Shown here piece by piece: positions 1 to 10,330 of a DNA stretch of 64,000 nt. Position 1 is the first letter of the stretch, and the number at the start of each line of letters is the position of its first letter. The notes below the pieces were generated by a model. That model did no database searches. It was not told the origin of the DNA and was given only the letters and a program-made list of their open reading frames with translations. The stretch is from Chelonoidis abingdonii (lineage: Eukaryota > Chordata > Testudines > Testudinidae). The stretch spans positions 60,081,192-60,145,191 of the forward strand of contig NC_133771.1 in the NCBI RefSeq assembly GCF_003597395.2. Reading direction: 5' to 3'. A program made the position numbers and the translations under genes.

Positions 1-811
1 CTGCATTCCAAGACAGCACCTGATTATATTGCATAGGTGTCTTTTGTATTCCCACACCGTCATCTTAGGAAGTATACATTGCTTAACGTGACTGTGCACT
101 CTCGTCTCTCTCTATCATCATTCCAATGGCTGACTCAGCCTGCTCCTCATTGAAGTGATGATAATCGAATCTGAAATGATACTAAAATAAGTACTGAAGG
201 ATTACATAAATGTTATAATCCCAATAACATGAAATTAGCTTGGTATCGTATCATTGCTCTGAGCTACTACCTCCCATTACTATTATTATTATCACTTTTC
301 ATCAAGAGTATTCCTGTTACATGAGGTGTTTAGTTTGCTTTTGAGAAATTAAGCTAAATACAAAATACTCCTGTGATTATTTGCTGTCGTTTCTATATAT
401 TTACTTATCGTAGGGTTTTCAATTAGACTATTCTTTAGGGACAAGCCTTCACAAATGCTACTGAATTGCTGCCGTCATCGCTACGTGAATGGGTCACCAT
501 CGTTCGTTTATATATGGTGAAGTGCTTCTGTGTGAGTGATTATTTGTAATTCCTTTTGCGAAACATTACGACTTGCTTACTAGTCCTGTGAATCAGAAGT
601 GGATTGATTCAAATTTACTGTTTCTGCTTAAGATATGACCTTGTGGGAAAGTGTATCGGCCGGTATATACTTAGTAACTGAGCCATTCCTCGTTGGCGGA
701 ACAATGGAGGTTAGCGCTAACACTCCCTTAACAGCGGTGGAGAAAAATGAAAGGGAAAGAGATGGATGCTCACAATCTCAGATCGAGCATGGTTTGAGCA
801 TCTTTGGCTTC

Positions 812-813
<2 letters not shown>
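1..813. other. Unassigned AT-rich sequence
   Basis: No open frame of note, no recognised repeat and no RNA gene is visible. A 10-bp palindrome (TTAGCGCTAA) sits near 711-721 without context to interpret it. Confidence 0.5.

Positions 814-844
<31 letters not shown>
814..844. repeat. (AC)n microsatellite
   Basis: Uninterrupted AC dinucleotide run of about 31 bases, flanked by unique sequence. Confidence 0.97.
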
Positions 845-847
<3 letters not shown>

Positions 848-3800
848 ACTTGGAAATGAACTAACATGTCTGAATAGAACTGCAGCAAACTCTTCTTTCT
901 CTGACTTCTCCAGAGGAAGGCAGGGGATCAGGATTTAAATGATAAAGCTGACACAAAAATCTCTCATGGGGAAGTTTCTTCCCAATGTATCTAACACTGA
1001 ATGCAAATACATTCTAGTTTTACATTACTGAGTTCTTGCAAAACCCCCATAGCATGCACACTGGGAGAGCCCTAAGGCCTGTTACAGTCCTTAAGATTAT
1101 TTTTATCTTTCTGTGTAACAAAGCTTCCCAATAACATAAATCATTCTATTACTGTTTTTAGTAATATGGTTTCTGTATGTTTCTTCTTTCATATACTGTA
1201 TAATTTTGGATTATATAAACAGGGTCAATAAAAACAATAACTATCATTCTGTTTGACTGCATCACATTTACAAGTATACAGTGTCCTGAATGAACATCTC
1301 AGAGACACACGACTCACAAGAAACTAATTCATTAGCTCACAAGGTAGGACACAGGAGCTCCCAGAGCCTCAGGAAGCCAGATTGTCATTTCACTACAAAG
1401 TCAGAAGATTATCCCAGAAGGGTGTCCTCCGAGCTTCAGGCCATTTCAGATAAGTATTCTTGAACTGACAAAGAATAGAGAGGCTGGGAGAACCATCTGT
1501 AATGGATCCATTGCAGCTAGAACAGCCAGAGCAGAAGGTTGTGATAGTAGCCATTAGATTTTGCTCAATTAAGCAGATCCAAAGCTTCTCTAAGCAAATT
1601 TGGTTCATAAATATGTTAATTGTTTTTTGCACAATCAAAAAAAATTATAAAAAATATGATATTAAAAAGGAACCCAACTGCTTTTTTCCCCCTGGAATCT
1701 TGGCAGCACTATTTTAAGCAGCACTGTATTTTCTTAAAGAAAAAGACCCTGAGTAAACATTAACAGCATGCTAGGGCAGTGTAATTAACAGAAAGAATGG
1801 GTTCTGACTCATACCTTCTTTTCACACAAATATTATGGCAATAACGAGGACTTGCTGCATTACAATTATTACACGGAAGGAAAGTGCAATATAAAAGAAT
1901 ATATTCTGTTATAATTATTGTAAGACAGAGATCTTATGGATAAAATTCTGTTTAAACTACACATCCTTAGTGTCCTATGAATCCCAGTAATCCATATCTC
2001 CAGCTCCATACTGCATATGCATGTATATTCTAAATATATGTACCATACAAGATTCTGGGACACATTTTCCTCAGTGACGATCTGGCTGAGTAGTTAAACT
2101 TAGTGGGGGAGGAAGAGCAGGAAAGGAAAAAGGAGGATTGGCAGGGTTCATAGTGCCCATTGGGATGGCAACAAAGCTATCAAATGTACTGTTGCAGGGT
2201 TAGCATCACTAGCAACCTCGTTCCTCAATTTTTGTACATTTTAGGAATTTCCTTATGAACCCCAGACCTTGTTCATGTATAATGCAGGGAACACATGACT
2301 GTTGTGAATGCTAATCCTGTATAGAATTACATTGAGTAAGTCAGAACTGGTGAATTCCCCAGACACGAAGAGCCTTTTGTGGTCTCTTCTTTTCTTAGTC
2401 ATCTCTTTAGTTGTGCCGACTAAGATTTCACTGGGCTTTATCATCATTATTTTAGCATTCAATTAATCTGGAAATCTACATGTAACACTGGAAGAAAAGG
2501 ATTAAACAGTTACAGACTAGCATGTTGGATGCTAGTCACATGAATTCAAGTGCTGAGAAGAGAGACTCCAGAAAGGGGGGTTGTTTCATTCACATCAAGA
2601 ATGAAAAGCCTACCACAGAGCCAGTGACATTTTTCTCCCAGCACCTGGGGATTATGTTAAATTAAACTAGTGTCACTTGACTTGACTGGAGCTTTGTAGA
2701 GAAACAGATGGAAACTGAGAAGGTCTGAGGATTTAGCGAGAACCATGTTCTTGTTGTTTCTCATCATTCTGCAGAGGCCAGGACCTGCTAAATGAGATTT
2801 CAGAGAGTTTGGGTTTGAGTTTACCTGGTAGTAAAGTATTATCGCCGCCTCCTTCAGTAAGCAAGCTTCCCATCACATTGGTAAACCTTTTGGCCCTTTG
2901 CCAGTGATACATTTGCTGTGTGATTGGCTTATTGCGTATATTTATTTTGTTTCCCAGTAAGCACAATATAAATAAATCCCATCATGTCTGTTGTTATGAG
3001 AGTGCTCTTCCAGGGATTTCACTCAGCACTTCATCACCTGAATGGTCAGTAGCAAGCGTGTCCATTACAAATTGATCCATTATTTGGGAGAAACAGGAGA
3101 GTGTTTGAATCACAGGCCTCATTTCTGGCTGTTTTATAAGGGTGAGCATGGAATAGATGTAGGATTGGGGCATCTGGGAAAGAAGTTTGTGACAGTTGCC
3201 TTAAGATTGTCTCAGTAGATGTGCTACAAATCCAAGAGGCACAAATCTCAGAGGTGACAGGGTAGTGAAGCAGACTTGATTATATTATTGCTAGACTGAA
3301 CACAGAATTGCTTTCATGACTTAGCTTATTGATGTATAGGTGCTGAAAGACCAGATTCTAAACATCTCATCTTATCTTTTTACTCTTGTGTGCCTAAAAT
3401 GGTAAATAACTACAGCCGTAATAAGGTACTTAGACATTCAAATGGTATGGTTGCAGGCATAAATAATTAGAAATATGAATTTTTGAAAATGATAGGTTGT
3501 TAAAAGATACGTCTGAAGACTGTTAGTAGAATTCTTTTTCTGGAAATTATAAATAGTCTTTTTAACAGTCAGGGGTCACAAACATTTCAATACTGCCATC
3601 CTCTTATCCAACCCTACTGGAGACCTTCTTTCACCTGAACAGAGACTCTGAAATTTTGAGACAAATAGCAGCCATCAGTTTTACACCCACCCCTTAATTT
3701 TGATCTATTTTCTTTTACTACTAAGAACAAACACATATTCATTTAATTCAACTTTTCAACTGCATCCGCGCTGGGCAATGAATGATGACTATGAAGATGA

Positions 3801-4228
3801 GAGGAGTAAAAATCCACCAAGAAGGTTGCCAACCATGCGCAATTTGGTGGCATTCTTCTGAGTCAGCACTGAGCCAATGCACCAACATTGAAAGTCTGTA
3901 GGCAGCTTGGCCAAGAAGTATAACCACAGTTGCTCTTTGAACGGGTATCATTGTGGATCCCACTGCATGTATGCATGTACCTCATGTGAGATCAGGTACT
4001 TTTGAATAGTAGTGTCCATCAGACCTGCACGTGAGCCCTGTGTCTCCTTGGACTCGCTCAGTTCCCTCTTACCACCTGTGGCAGAGAGCCAGAATCCAGT
4101 GAGTGTCCGACTCACAACTTCTTAAGCTTTGGGTAAATCATTGACAAATCTTCCAAATCTCTTCAGAACTCTTCTGATTATCTTGATTTCTGACCCCTAT
4201 AATTATACCTGCTTGTCTGGACTGAGTA
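845..4228. other. Unassigned AT-rich sequence
   Basis: Only short frames below about 80 codons with no recognisable motif occur on either strand. No family-level repeat was recognised. It may hold old, eroded repeats or non-coding host DNA. Confidence 0.45.
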
Positions 4229-5450
4229 TTGATGGTTGGATCCCCTGATATGGGGGTCTGTAACATGTCAGACTCAAAGACTGCGGGCTTCAAGCTCTTC
4301 GCATCCTGCAATTGTCTAATCCCCTCAAAAGATGAACACAACAAAAACCGAGCACATGTTTCGTGTGCGTATCATATGCCACTAGGACCTGTCAGTTGTG
4401 AGATGCCAGACTATAGCGCCATCTTCTGGAACAATCCAAGATCTTGTTAGTGAACAAGTCAGAATCGTCCAGTGTCCTGTTTAGCAGACAAACTAGACAC
4501 CAAATACTGGTGCAGAGAAGATGATGCTAAGAAAAGACCCAGCACTGATGCTCCCAGTGCTGAAGTTAACCTTGATATAAACAACAGTGAAGCTGGCAAC
4601 GACTCCTTTGACAGGCCCAGTGTTGCTGAGAGAGCAAAGTGGATGTTTGCTGCCCCACAGTGGGATCTTCAGGAGGCTCCAAATTATTGTTAGAAAGGTC
4701 CAAATTTGTACAAAGTTATCCAGTGTGAAGCAGTGGAAAAGCAGCAGATTGGCAAGTCTTCATCCTTTATATAAATTATAAATCTCAGAATAATGCTGAC
4801 AAAGTAGACAAATTTTGCTTCTTTAAATTTTTTAAATCCAAGATTTTCAAGATGTCTAACTATCCTGTGGAGTTCTGGAAGTTTTATTTTTTTTAATAGT
4901 GACATTCAGATCCCACAAAATACCCACTTTCCCCACCCCCAAAACAGGGACCCTAAACTGAGCTGTGGTATTGACGTCTGGCACTAAAAGACGCTGCTTG
5001 GAACACAGAGGCAAAGACTCCAGGAGGAGTTCAGCATCCTCTGATAAGGTCAGACAATGTAAAAACTGAAGAGATAGATCCACCAGACTATTTACACCAT
5101 CAGGGACTGGGGAGAACAAAAAGGCTGCAGCATAAAGGACCCCACCAGCACCTACTCCAGTAATGCACCCCTTGGCATTGATGCCTATCACAGAGGATGA
5201 GCCCAGTAGAGAACCAGAATAGTCACTGGTGCCAGAGTACCTACCAGTACCAGTTCAGACCCCAGTACTGGGAGCGCCATACACTTCAATGCCACCCTTA
5301 GAGGAGATCTACTCATCCTCACCATCACTGGGGCACACTTTCTCCTGTCTTCAAGTACAGAACCCTCCCTTCTGAAGTCTGTGGTTAACACCCAGAGAGA
5401 TCTCCTGGCTTCCCCTACATCGTTCTGCACCACCACAGCTCATCAGAACT
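4229..5450 (+). pseudogene. Decayed DIRS-type (or Gypsy) gag region
   Basis: Two short plus-strand frames (4229-4450 and 4472-4693) contain pieces that resemble the N-terminal part of DIRS/Gypsy gag proteins in reptile genomes. The first has a Lys-x(3)-Ser-Cys-Asn segment followed by Pro-Ser-Lys-Asp-Glu-His, the usual start of a cysteine/histidine knuckle. The second begins with basic residues and a Pro/Ser/Ala-rich linker. Between 4920 and 5450 the plus strand is rich in 'accagtacc' motifs and encodes acidic, serine-rich stretches such as PPLEEIYSSSPS in a third frame, also typical of the gag linker. Stops and frame changes break it throughout, so it is not functional. Class assignment rests on memory of family motifs, not on a search; it could instead be an unrelated old retroelement. 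Confidence 0.4.
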
Positions 5451-6530
5451 AGGACCAGTCTGGCCAATAGTCCATCCCCTTTGCAGCACAAAGGTGAGGA
5501 AGGGAAAAAGAGAAGCAGCTTTTGCTCCCCCTCCTACACACACACATGCTGAAAGGAAAGGGGAGGAGGGAGAAGAGAGAGCATAAGAAACACCACCATC
5601 CTGCCTGCTCTCATCACCCCACCTCCGCTGAGGGTGTCTCCACTGCTCCTAGCCCCATCGAACCTGCACCTTGGTTAAGGAGGTGAGCATTTTCATTAGA
5701 GCAGAGGTGTTAACCCTGGATCATCATCAAATTCTAACTCAGATAAAATAATTCAATCAAATGATCCTTTTAGGATTTCAATTTAATCATTATTACCCTT
5801 CACCTCCTGATTTAGAGTTCTGTGTGGTGTTACTATGTGCTGGTACACAGACGACTGGTTTTCAGGGGCTGGTGAAGGGATGCATGTCGACAGTTTGAAT
5901 GTCAGTTTAAGTTTGTACAGTTTTATGGGATCTTTCGGGAGAAAAGGTTCTCTATAAATACAGTTGTTATTAGGCCCAGTCTAGAGGTTTTTATTTAATC
6001 ATTATGTAGGCAAAACTTAGTGCCCTCAATAAGAAAAGACTTTGGCATTTGGCTAATTATTATTTATCATCTCTACAACCATGTCTGTCCTCCCCAGATC
6101 CACAAGTCACATCTTACCTTTGGAACCTGCCTCCTTGAGTGTGGGATTTCCAAAAGTGCTCAGGTCTAACTCTGCTCTCATTGGCATCCCTTGCTAAGTG
6201 TCAGGTTGGGACTGGCCCTACAAGAAGATACTGGGGACAAAGAGCCTTAGGTGTCTTCCCAGGGATGACCCACGATCATAGTGCACAAATGCTTCCAGCC
6301 CACATGGACTCTGAGCCAGGTTCTCAGCTAGTGTAAATCAAAGCAAATCCATTGACTTCCCCACCTGAGAATCTGGTCCTGTAAGTCTAGTGCTGGCTGT
6401 AGGAAGGGAGGAAGCAGCTGAGCATGCATGATGTTTTTACCTGGAGATATATTTTTAACCAATACAATGTCTCACTATCTTATTCTCCTTGCTTGACATC
6501 TTGTCTGCAGTGGTTCATTAATATATTTTG
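5451..6530. other. Unassigned sequence
   Basis: A purine-rich patch (about 5490-5590) is followed by AT-rich DNA. No gene or recognised repeat is seen. The first part may be the eroded continuation of the gag remnant to its left. Confidence 0.4.
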
Positions 6531-6714
6531 TAGGGCTGTCGATTAATTGCAGTTAACTCATGCAATTGGCCCCAAAAAATAATTGTGATTAAAAAAAATA
6601 ATCTTGATTAATCACCATTTTAATCACACTGTTAAACAATAGAATATTAATTTAAATTTATTAAATATTTTGGATGTTTTCTACATTTTCATATATATTG
6701 TATTCTCTGTTGTT
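6531..6714 (+). repeat. Dispersed repeat with ATTAATCGC-like palindromes
   Basis: Begins TAGGGCTGTCGATTAATTGC and carries several overlapping 'gattaat/attaatc' palindromes. I recognise this as a common interspersed repeat in reptile genomes, probably a DNA-transposon derivative, but cannot name the family. It is cut at its right end by the next repeat. Confidence 0.5.
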
Positions 6715-6806
6715 TCTTATAGGGGGCTGCTGGTGGGTGCTCAGCACCCACCATTTTTTTCCTGTGGGTGCTCCACACCAGAGCACCCACAGAATCAGCA
6801 CCTATG
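6715..6806 (-). repeat. Terminal fragment of the CATAGGC hAT-like repeat
   Basis: On the minus strand this reads CCATAGGTGCTGATTCTGTG followed by 'gggtgctc', matching the left end of the complete copy at 55105-55367. Only about 92 bp remain. It also contains an internal 'gtgggtgctc/gagcacccac' hairpin. Confidence 0.55.
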
Positions 6807-6859
6807 GATTGAACAGTTTCAAAAGGAGAGACTGAGAAAGCCTCATACCAGAATATCCC

Positions 6860-6992
6860 ATAGCCCAGTGGCTAGGGTCCTTTCTTGCAATGTGGGAGAT
6901 CTAAATTCAAACCCCTCCTCCATATCTAATAGAGTGGGAACTGAACCTCGGTTTCCTACAAGCCCAGAAAGTGCCCTAACCACCGGGCTATA
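6860..6992. repeat. Inverted pair of tRNA-like SINE arms
   Basis: The left arm starts TAGCCCAGTGGCTAGGG and the right arm ends GCCCTAACCACCGGGCTA, its reverse complement with few changes. Each arm resembles the 5' part of a tRNA-derived SINE: an A-box-like TGGCTAGGGTC in the left arm and a degenerate B-box-like ATTCAAACCC some 40 bp later. The arrangement is a known type of inverted tRNA-like repeat in reptiles; the exact family is not identified. Confidence 0.5.
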
Positions 6993-7230
6993 GCTTATAA
7001 AGGACCTTCTCCTCCAATTCATTAGTTTTTGACTTGTTGATACATTGGAAATTTTGGAAAAAAATCATTTTTGGTTTCAACCTGAACCAAACTTTTTTTC
7101 TGATGTTTTCAGAATTGCCAGTGAACAGAAAAATATATACTTTGCCTCACTCTGGCTGGAAGACTTGTGATCTAGAGGGGTGGAGTTTTCCCAATGTACC
7201 TTCGAAATATTTGCATCAGGAGCTAGTTCT

Positions 7231-7352
7231 CTAAGAGATATTTCATAGGACTGAGAGTTAGGAAACTTGAGTTCTAGTCTTCGCTCATCCAATATGGTTA
7301 CTGTCTGATCTGAGATAAGTCACTTAATCTCTCCTCTAAAAAAACAGGAATG
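7231..7352 (+). repeat. MIR/CORE-SINE relic
   Basis: Contains the eroded order typical of MIR-type SINEs: 'ttgagttctagtc', a 'gataagtcacttaatctc' block and a tail resembling 'aacaggaatgatac'. Old and short. Confidence 0.45.
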
Positions 7353-7576
7353 ATACTTACTGAAAAACCCATCCAAGAAACAAATCAGCCTTCAAAAAAC
7401 GATAAATTAGTGGGGAGGAGGGATAAAACCAACAATAACAACAACAAAAAACCTACGCCAAGCAGAGCTCTTACCCCACAAAGGAGAGAGTGCCAGAGAC
7501 TTAATGAAATCCACTACGGCTTGTACATAGAAGGTGTTCAGATATTGTGGTGATAGAGAACTGTACAGAAGCCTTA

Positions 7577-7883
7577 AAGGCATGTTTACACAGCAATAAA
7601 AGACCCACAGCATGGCTATGGCTGGCCCAGGTCAGCTGACTTGGGCTCGTGGAGCTCAGGCTGCAGGGATATTAAATTTCAGTAAATGCTTTTGGGTTTA
7701 GGCTGGAGGCCAGGCTCTGAGACCCTACCCACTAGCTGGGTCTCAGACCCTGAGCTCCAGCCTGACCCTGAACATCTACACTGCTTTTTTAGCTTCACAG
7801 CCCATGCCCCATAAGCCCTAATCAGCTGCCCTAGGCTCTGAAACTTGGTGCCATGGGTTTTTCATTGCAGTATAGACATACCC
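7577..7883. mobile_element. Palindromic MITE with about 30-bp terminal inverted repeats
   Basis: The left end (GGCATGTTTACACAGCAATA) matches the reverse complement of the right end (GGGTATGTCTATACTGCAAT) with a few changes, and the repeats extend into GACCCA/AACCCA. The interior is rich in 'gagctc' and 'agcctgagctcc' and is itself partly palindromic. This is one of several 'TCTACAC'-type MITEs in the window. No clear target duplication was found. Confidence 0.6.
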
Positions 7884-8904
7884 TGAGATAGATTACTGTA
7901 CTCTCCTTTGTAAAGCTCTGTGGTATCTATGCATGAAAAGCACTAAAACAGTTAATGTGGTGCTGAATCCCCACAACTCCTGTTGCAGACAAGAGATCTG
8001 AGAGAGCAAACCCCTCTGAAAATCAGCCCCAAAGAAGTAGTACTATTATGGACTATGCATATTGGTTGCTTAATATTGGTAAGGAAGATCTTTATGATGT
8101 AGTGACATGTGAATTGCTCCCTTCCTATTCATCCTCCATTTTCTCTACTTCTCTTACGTTTCCCATTGCCTTAATTTACTATAGCATGGTGAATGTATAT
8201 TAGGAAACATTCATCATACCTAGTTGCTTAGTCTAAGCAATATAGCGTTAATGTATTTTTGATCTTCTTGAGAAGCTCAGCTTTCTCTCAGTTCATACAG
8301 TTATACGTTTTTTATCTGTTCTGTCTGTAATGAAGACATGAATCTACATCTGTTTCTTATTTCAAAATAAATACATTTCAGTGACAGGGGACAATATTCC
8401 ATGGAAATATCTTAAAATAGAAGGACTTATTGCAAAGGAATATTATCCAGAATTTAAAATGCATTTAGTTTATAAAACAAAGTAATATTTACTGACTATA
8501 TTGTTTCTCAATTTTCCAAGCTAGCAATGTAGAGCAAAAAGAGCAAGACCACTGCTGTGATTTTAATAACGTAATATGAGCTTTGAGGATTTCATAAGAA
8601 GCCATATTTTGTTGGTCATGCAAATTACAACTTTCAGCTAAACTGTTATCCCTATTTTGCTGTGGGGCGCGCAAAAACAGTGTGAAATACACTTTCTTTC
8701 AGTGGCAAAAGTAGTGAAGTTCCTGGCTTCCCTCCTGAGCAACCGTCTTTATTTTTGTGTTTTATAGGGTAATCAAAGTAGCAAAATTATTGCCAGTGCA
8801 GCAAATACCATGCTTATAGTGTGGTCTATTTTAAATTATTTTGTTTGTAAAATCATGCAGAGAATCTATACTATGTAGCATAGGAACACAGAAGTTGCCA
8901 TATT
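7884..8904. other. Unassigned AT-rich sequence
   Basis: No open frame with recognisable motifs and no recognised repeat. Confidence 0.45.
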
Positions 8905-9130
8905 CGATTCATAGAAGATTAGGGTTGGCAGAGTCCTCAGGAGGTCATCTAAGACAATCCCCAGCTCAGAGAAGGACCAACACCAACTAAATCATCCCAG
9001 CCAGGGCTTTGTCAAGCCGGGCCTTAAAAAGCTCTAAGGATGGCAATTCTACCACCTCCCTAGGTAACTGATTCCAGTGCTTCACCACCCTCCTAGTGAA
9101 ATAGTGTTTTCTAATATCCAACCTAGACCT

Positions 9131-9275
9131 TGTTAGGTTGAGTCCACTTTCATATATGTTTTGTGACTACAGGAATCCATGCTGGTTCCAAAATCGAGTT
9201 TTGTGCCCACGTGAGCTATAGGTTAATTTTCCCGCTCCTCTTTTGCCTTGCAGTCTTTCTTTTCCATCTAACAAC
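9131..9275. mobile_element. Short insertion inside the CR1 copy
   Basis: The expected CR1 sequence runs to about 9130 and resumes near 9275 ('cttcccctactgcaac'). The intervening ~145 bp is not CR1; comparison is with the intact copy at 31311-32755, which lacks it. Its edges read TTGTTAGG and TCTAACAA, so 7-bp inverted ends (TTGTTAG/CTAACAA) are possible. Family unknown. Confidence 0.45.
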
Positions 9276-9550
9276 TTCCCCTACTGCAACTTGAGACCAT
9301 TGCTTCTTGTTCTATCATCTGCTACCACTGAGAACAGCCTAGCTCCGTCTTCTTTGGAACCCCCCTCCTTTGGAACCTCCCTAGCTGAAGGCTGCTATCA
9401 AATCCCCCCTCACTCTTCTCTTCTGCAGATTAAATAAACGCAGTTCCCTCAGCCTCTCCTTCTAAGTCATGTGTTCCAGCCCCTAATAATTTTTGTTGCC
9501 CTCCGCTGGACTCTCTCCAATTTGTCCACATCCCTTCTGTAGTGGGGGAA

Positions 9551-9964
9551 TCAAAACTGGACACAGTACTCCAGGTGTGGCCTCACCAGTGCCAAATAGA
9601 GAGAAATAATCACTTCTCTCGAACTGCTGGCAATGCTCGTACTAATACAGACCAATATGTTGTGGGCCTTTTTGGCAACAAGGGCACACTGCTGACTCAT
9701 ATTCAGCTTCTCCTCCACTGTAATCCTCAGGTGTTCTGCAAAACTGCTGCTTAGCCAGTCAGTCCCCAACCAGTAGCGGTGCATGGGATTCTTAATTCCT
9801 AAGTGCAGGACTCTACACTTGTCCTTGTTGAACATCATCAGATTTCTTTTGGCCCAATCCTCCAATTTGTCTAGGTCGCACTGGACTCTATCCCTACCCT
9901 CCAGTGTATCTACTTCTCCCCCCAGCTTAGTGTCATCTGCGAACTTGCTGAGGGTGCAATTCAT
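9551..9964 (-). pseudogene. CR1 reverse transcriptase fragment
   Basis: A 137-codon minus-strand frame covers the middle-to-late part of the CR1 ORF2 reverse transcriptase. It contains the catalytic F-A-D-D motif near its start ([11 protein letters not shown]), then LEDWAKRNLMMFNKDKC and [13 protein letters not shown]. The equivalent region of the better copy at 31402-32745 aligns almost residue for residue. Upstream palm-domain motifs are missing, and the frame ends in the thumb region, so it cannot be active. Its product in an intact element would copy the element RNA at the nicked target. Confidence 0.88.
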
Positions 9965-10002
9965 CCTATCATCCAGATCATTAATAAAGATGTTGATCAG
10001 AT

Positions 10003-10330
10003 GTTAGACCCATCCAGTTCATTATCCCGTTTCTCACAGTGGCCAGTACCTGATGCTTCAAAGGAAAGTACAGAAAACCTTGTAGTAGACAGCTCAGAAT
10101 AACTTGCCACAGGGATTTTTTTTTAAATCTCAGTGATGAGTGGTAAGCTTCTGCCCTGAAACAAGATGGTAGATAGTCTTTCCAAAAAAGGTTTTTCCTG
10201 CCCAGTGTCACTGTGGATGTTATCAGTATCCTTGTAAATGCTGAAGCCTTTTGTGACTCCTATGAAGCTCTTAGCCTGTTATATTATGTGGCAATGAATT
10301 CCAAGGTTAATTATGAGTTATAGCCTTATT
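10003..10330 (-). mobile_element. 3' fragment of a second CR1 subfamily
   Basis: Contains 'cattatcccgtttctcacag', 'gtggccagtacctgatgctt' and 'ctcttagcctg..ttatgtggcaatgaattcca', which I recognise as the 3' UTR and last codons of another turtle/bird CR1 subfamily in reverse. It abuts the previous CR1, so one may have inserted into or next to the other. Confidence 0.55.

Larger units (their letters stand above)
8909..10000 (-). mobile_element. CR1 LINE, 5'-truncated, reverse strand
   Basis: The left edge carries the CR1 3' terminus in reverse ('gaggtcatct', 'tcatcccagccagggc', 'ctctaaggatgg'), and the body reads through the 3' end of the RT frame. It is the same subfamily as the copy at 31311-32755 but older: reading frames are broken and a ~145-bp foreign block interrupts it at 9131-9275. 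It ends near 10000, where a different CR1 fragment begins. Confidence 0.88.
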
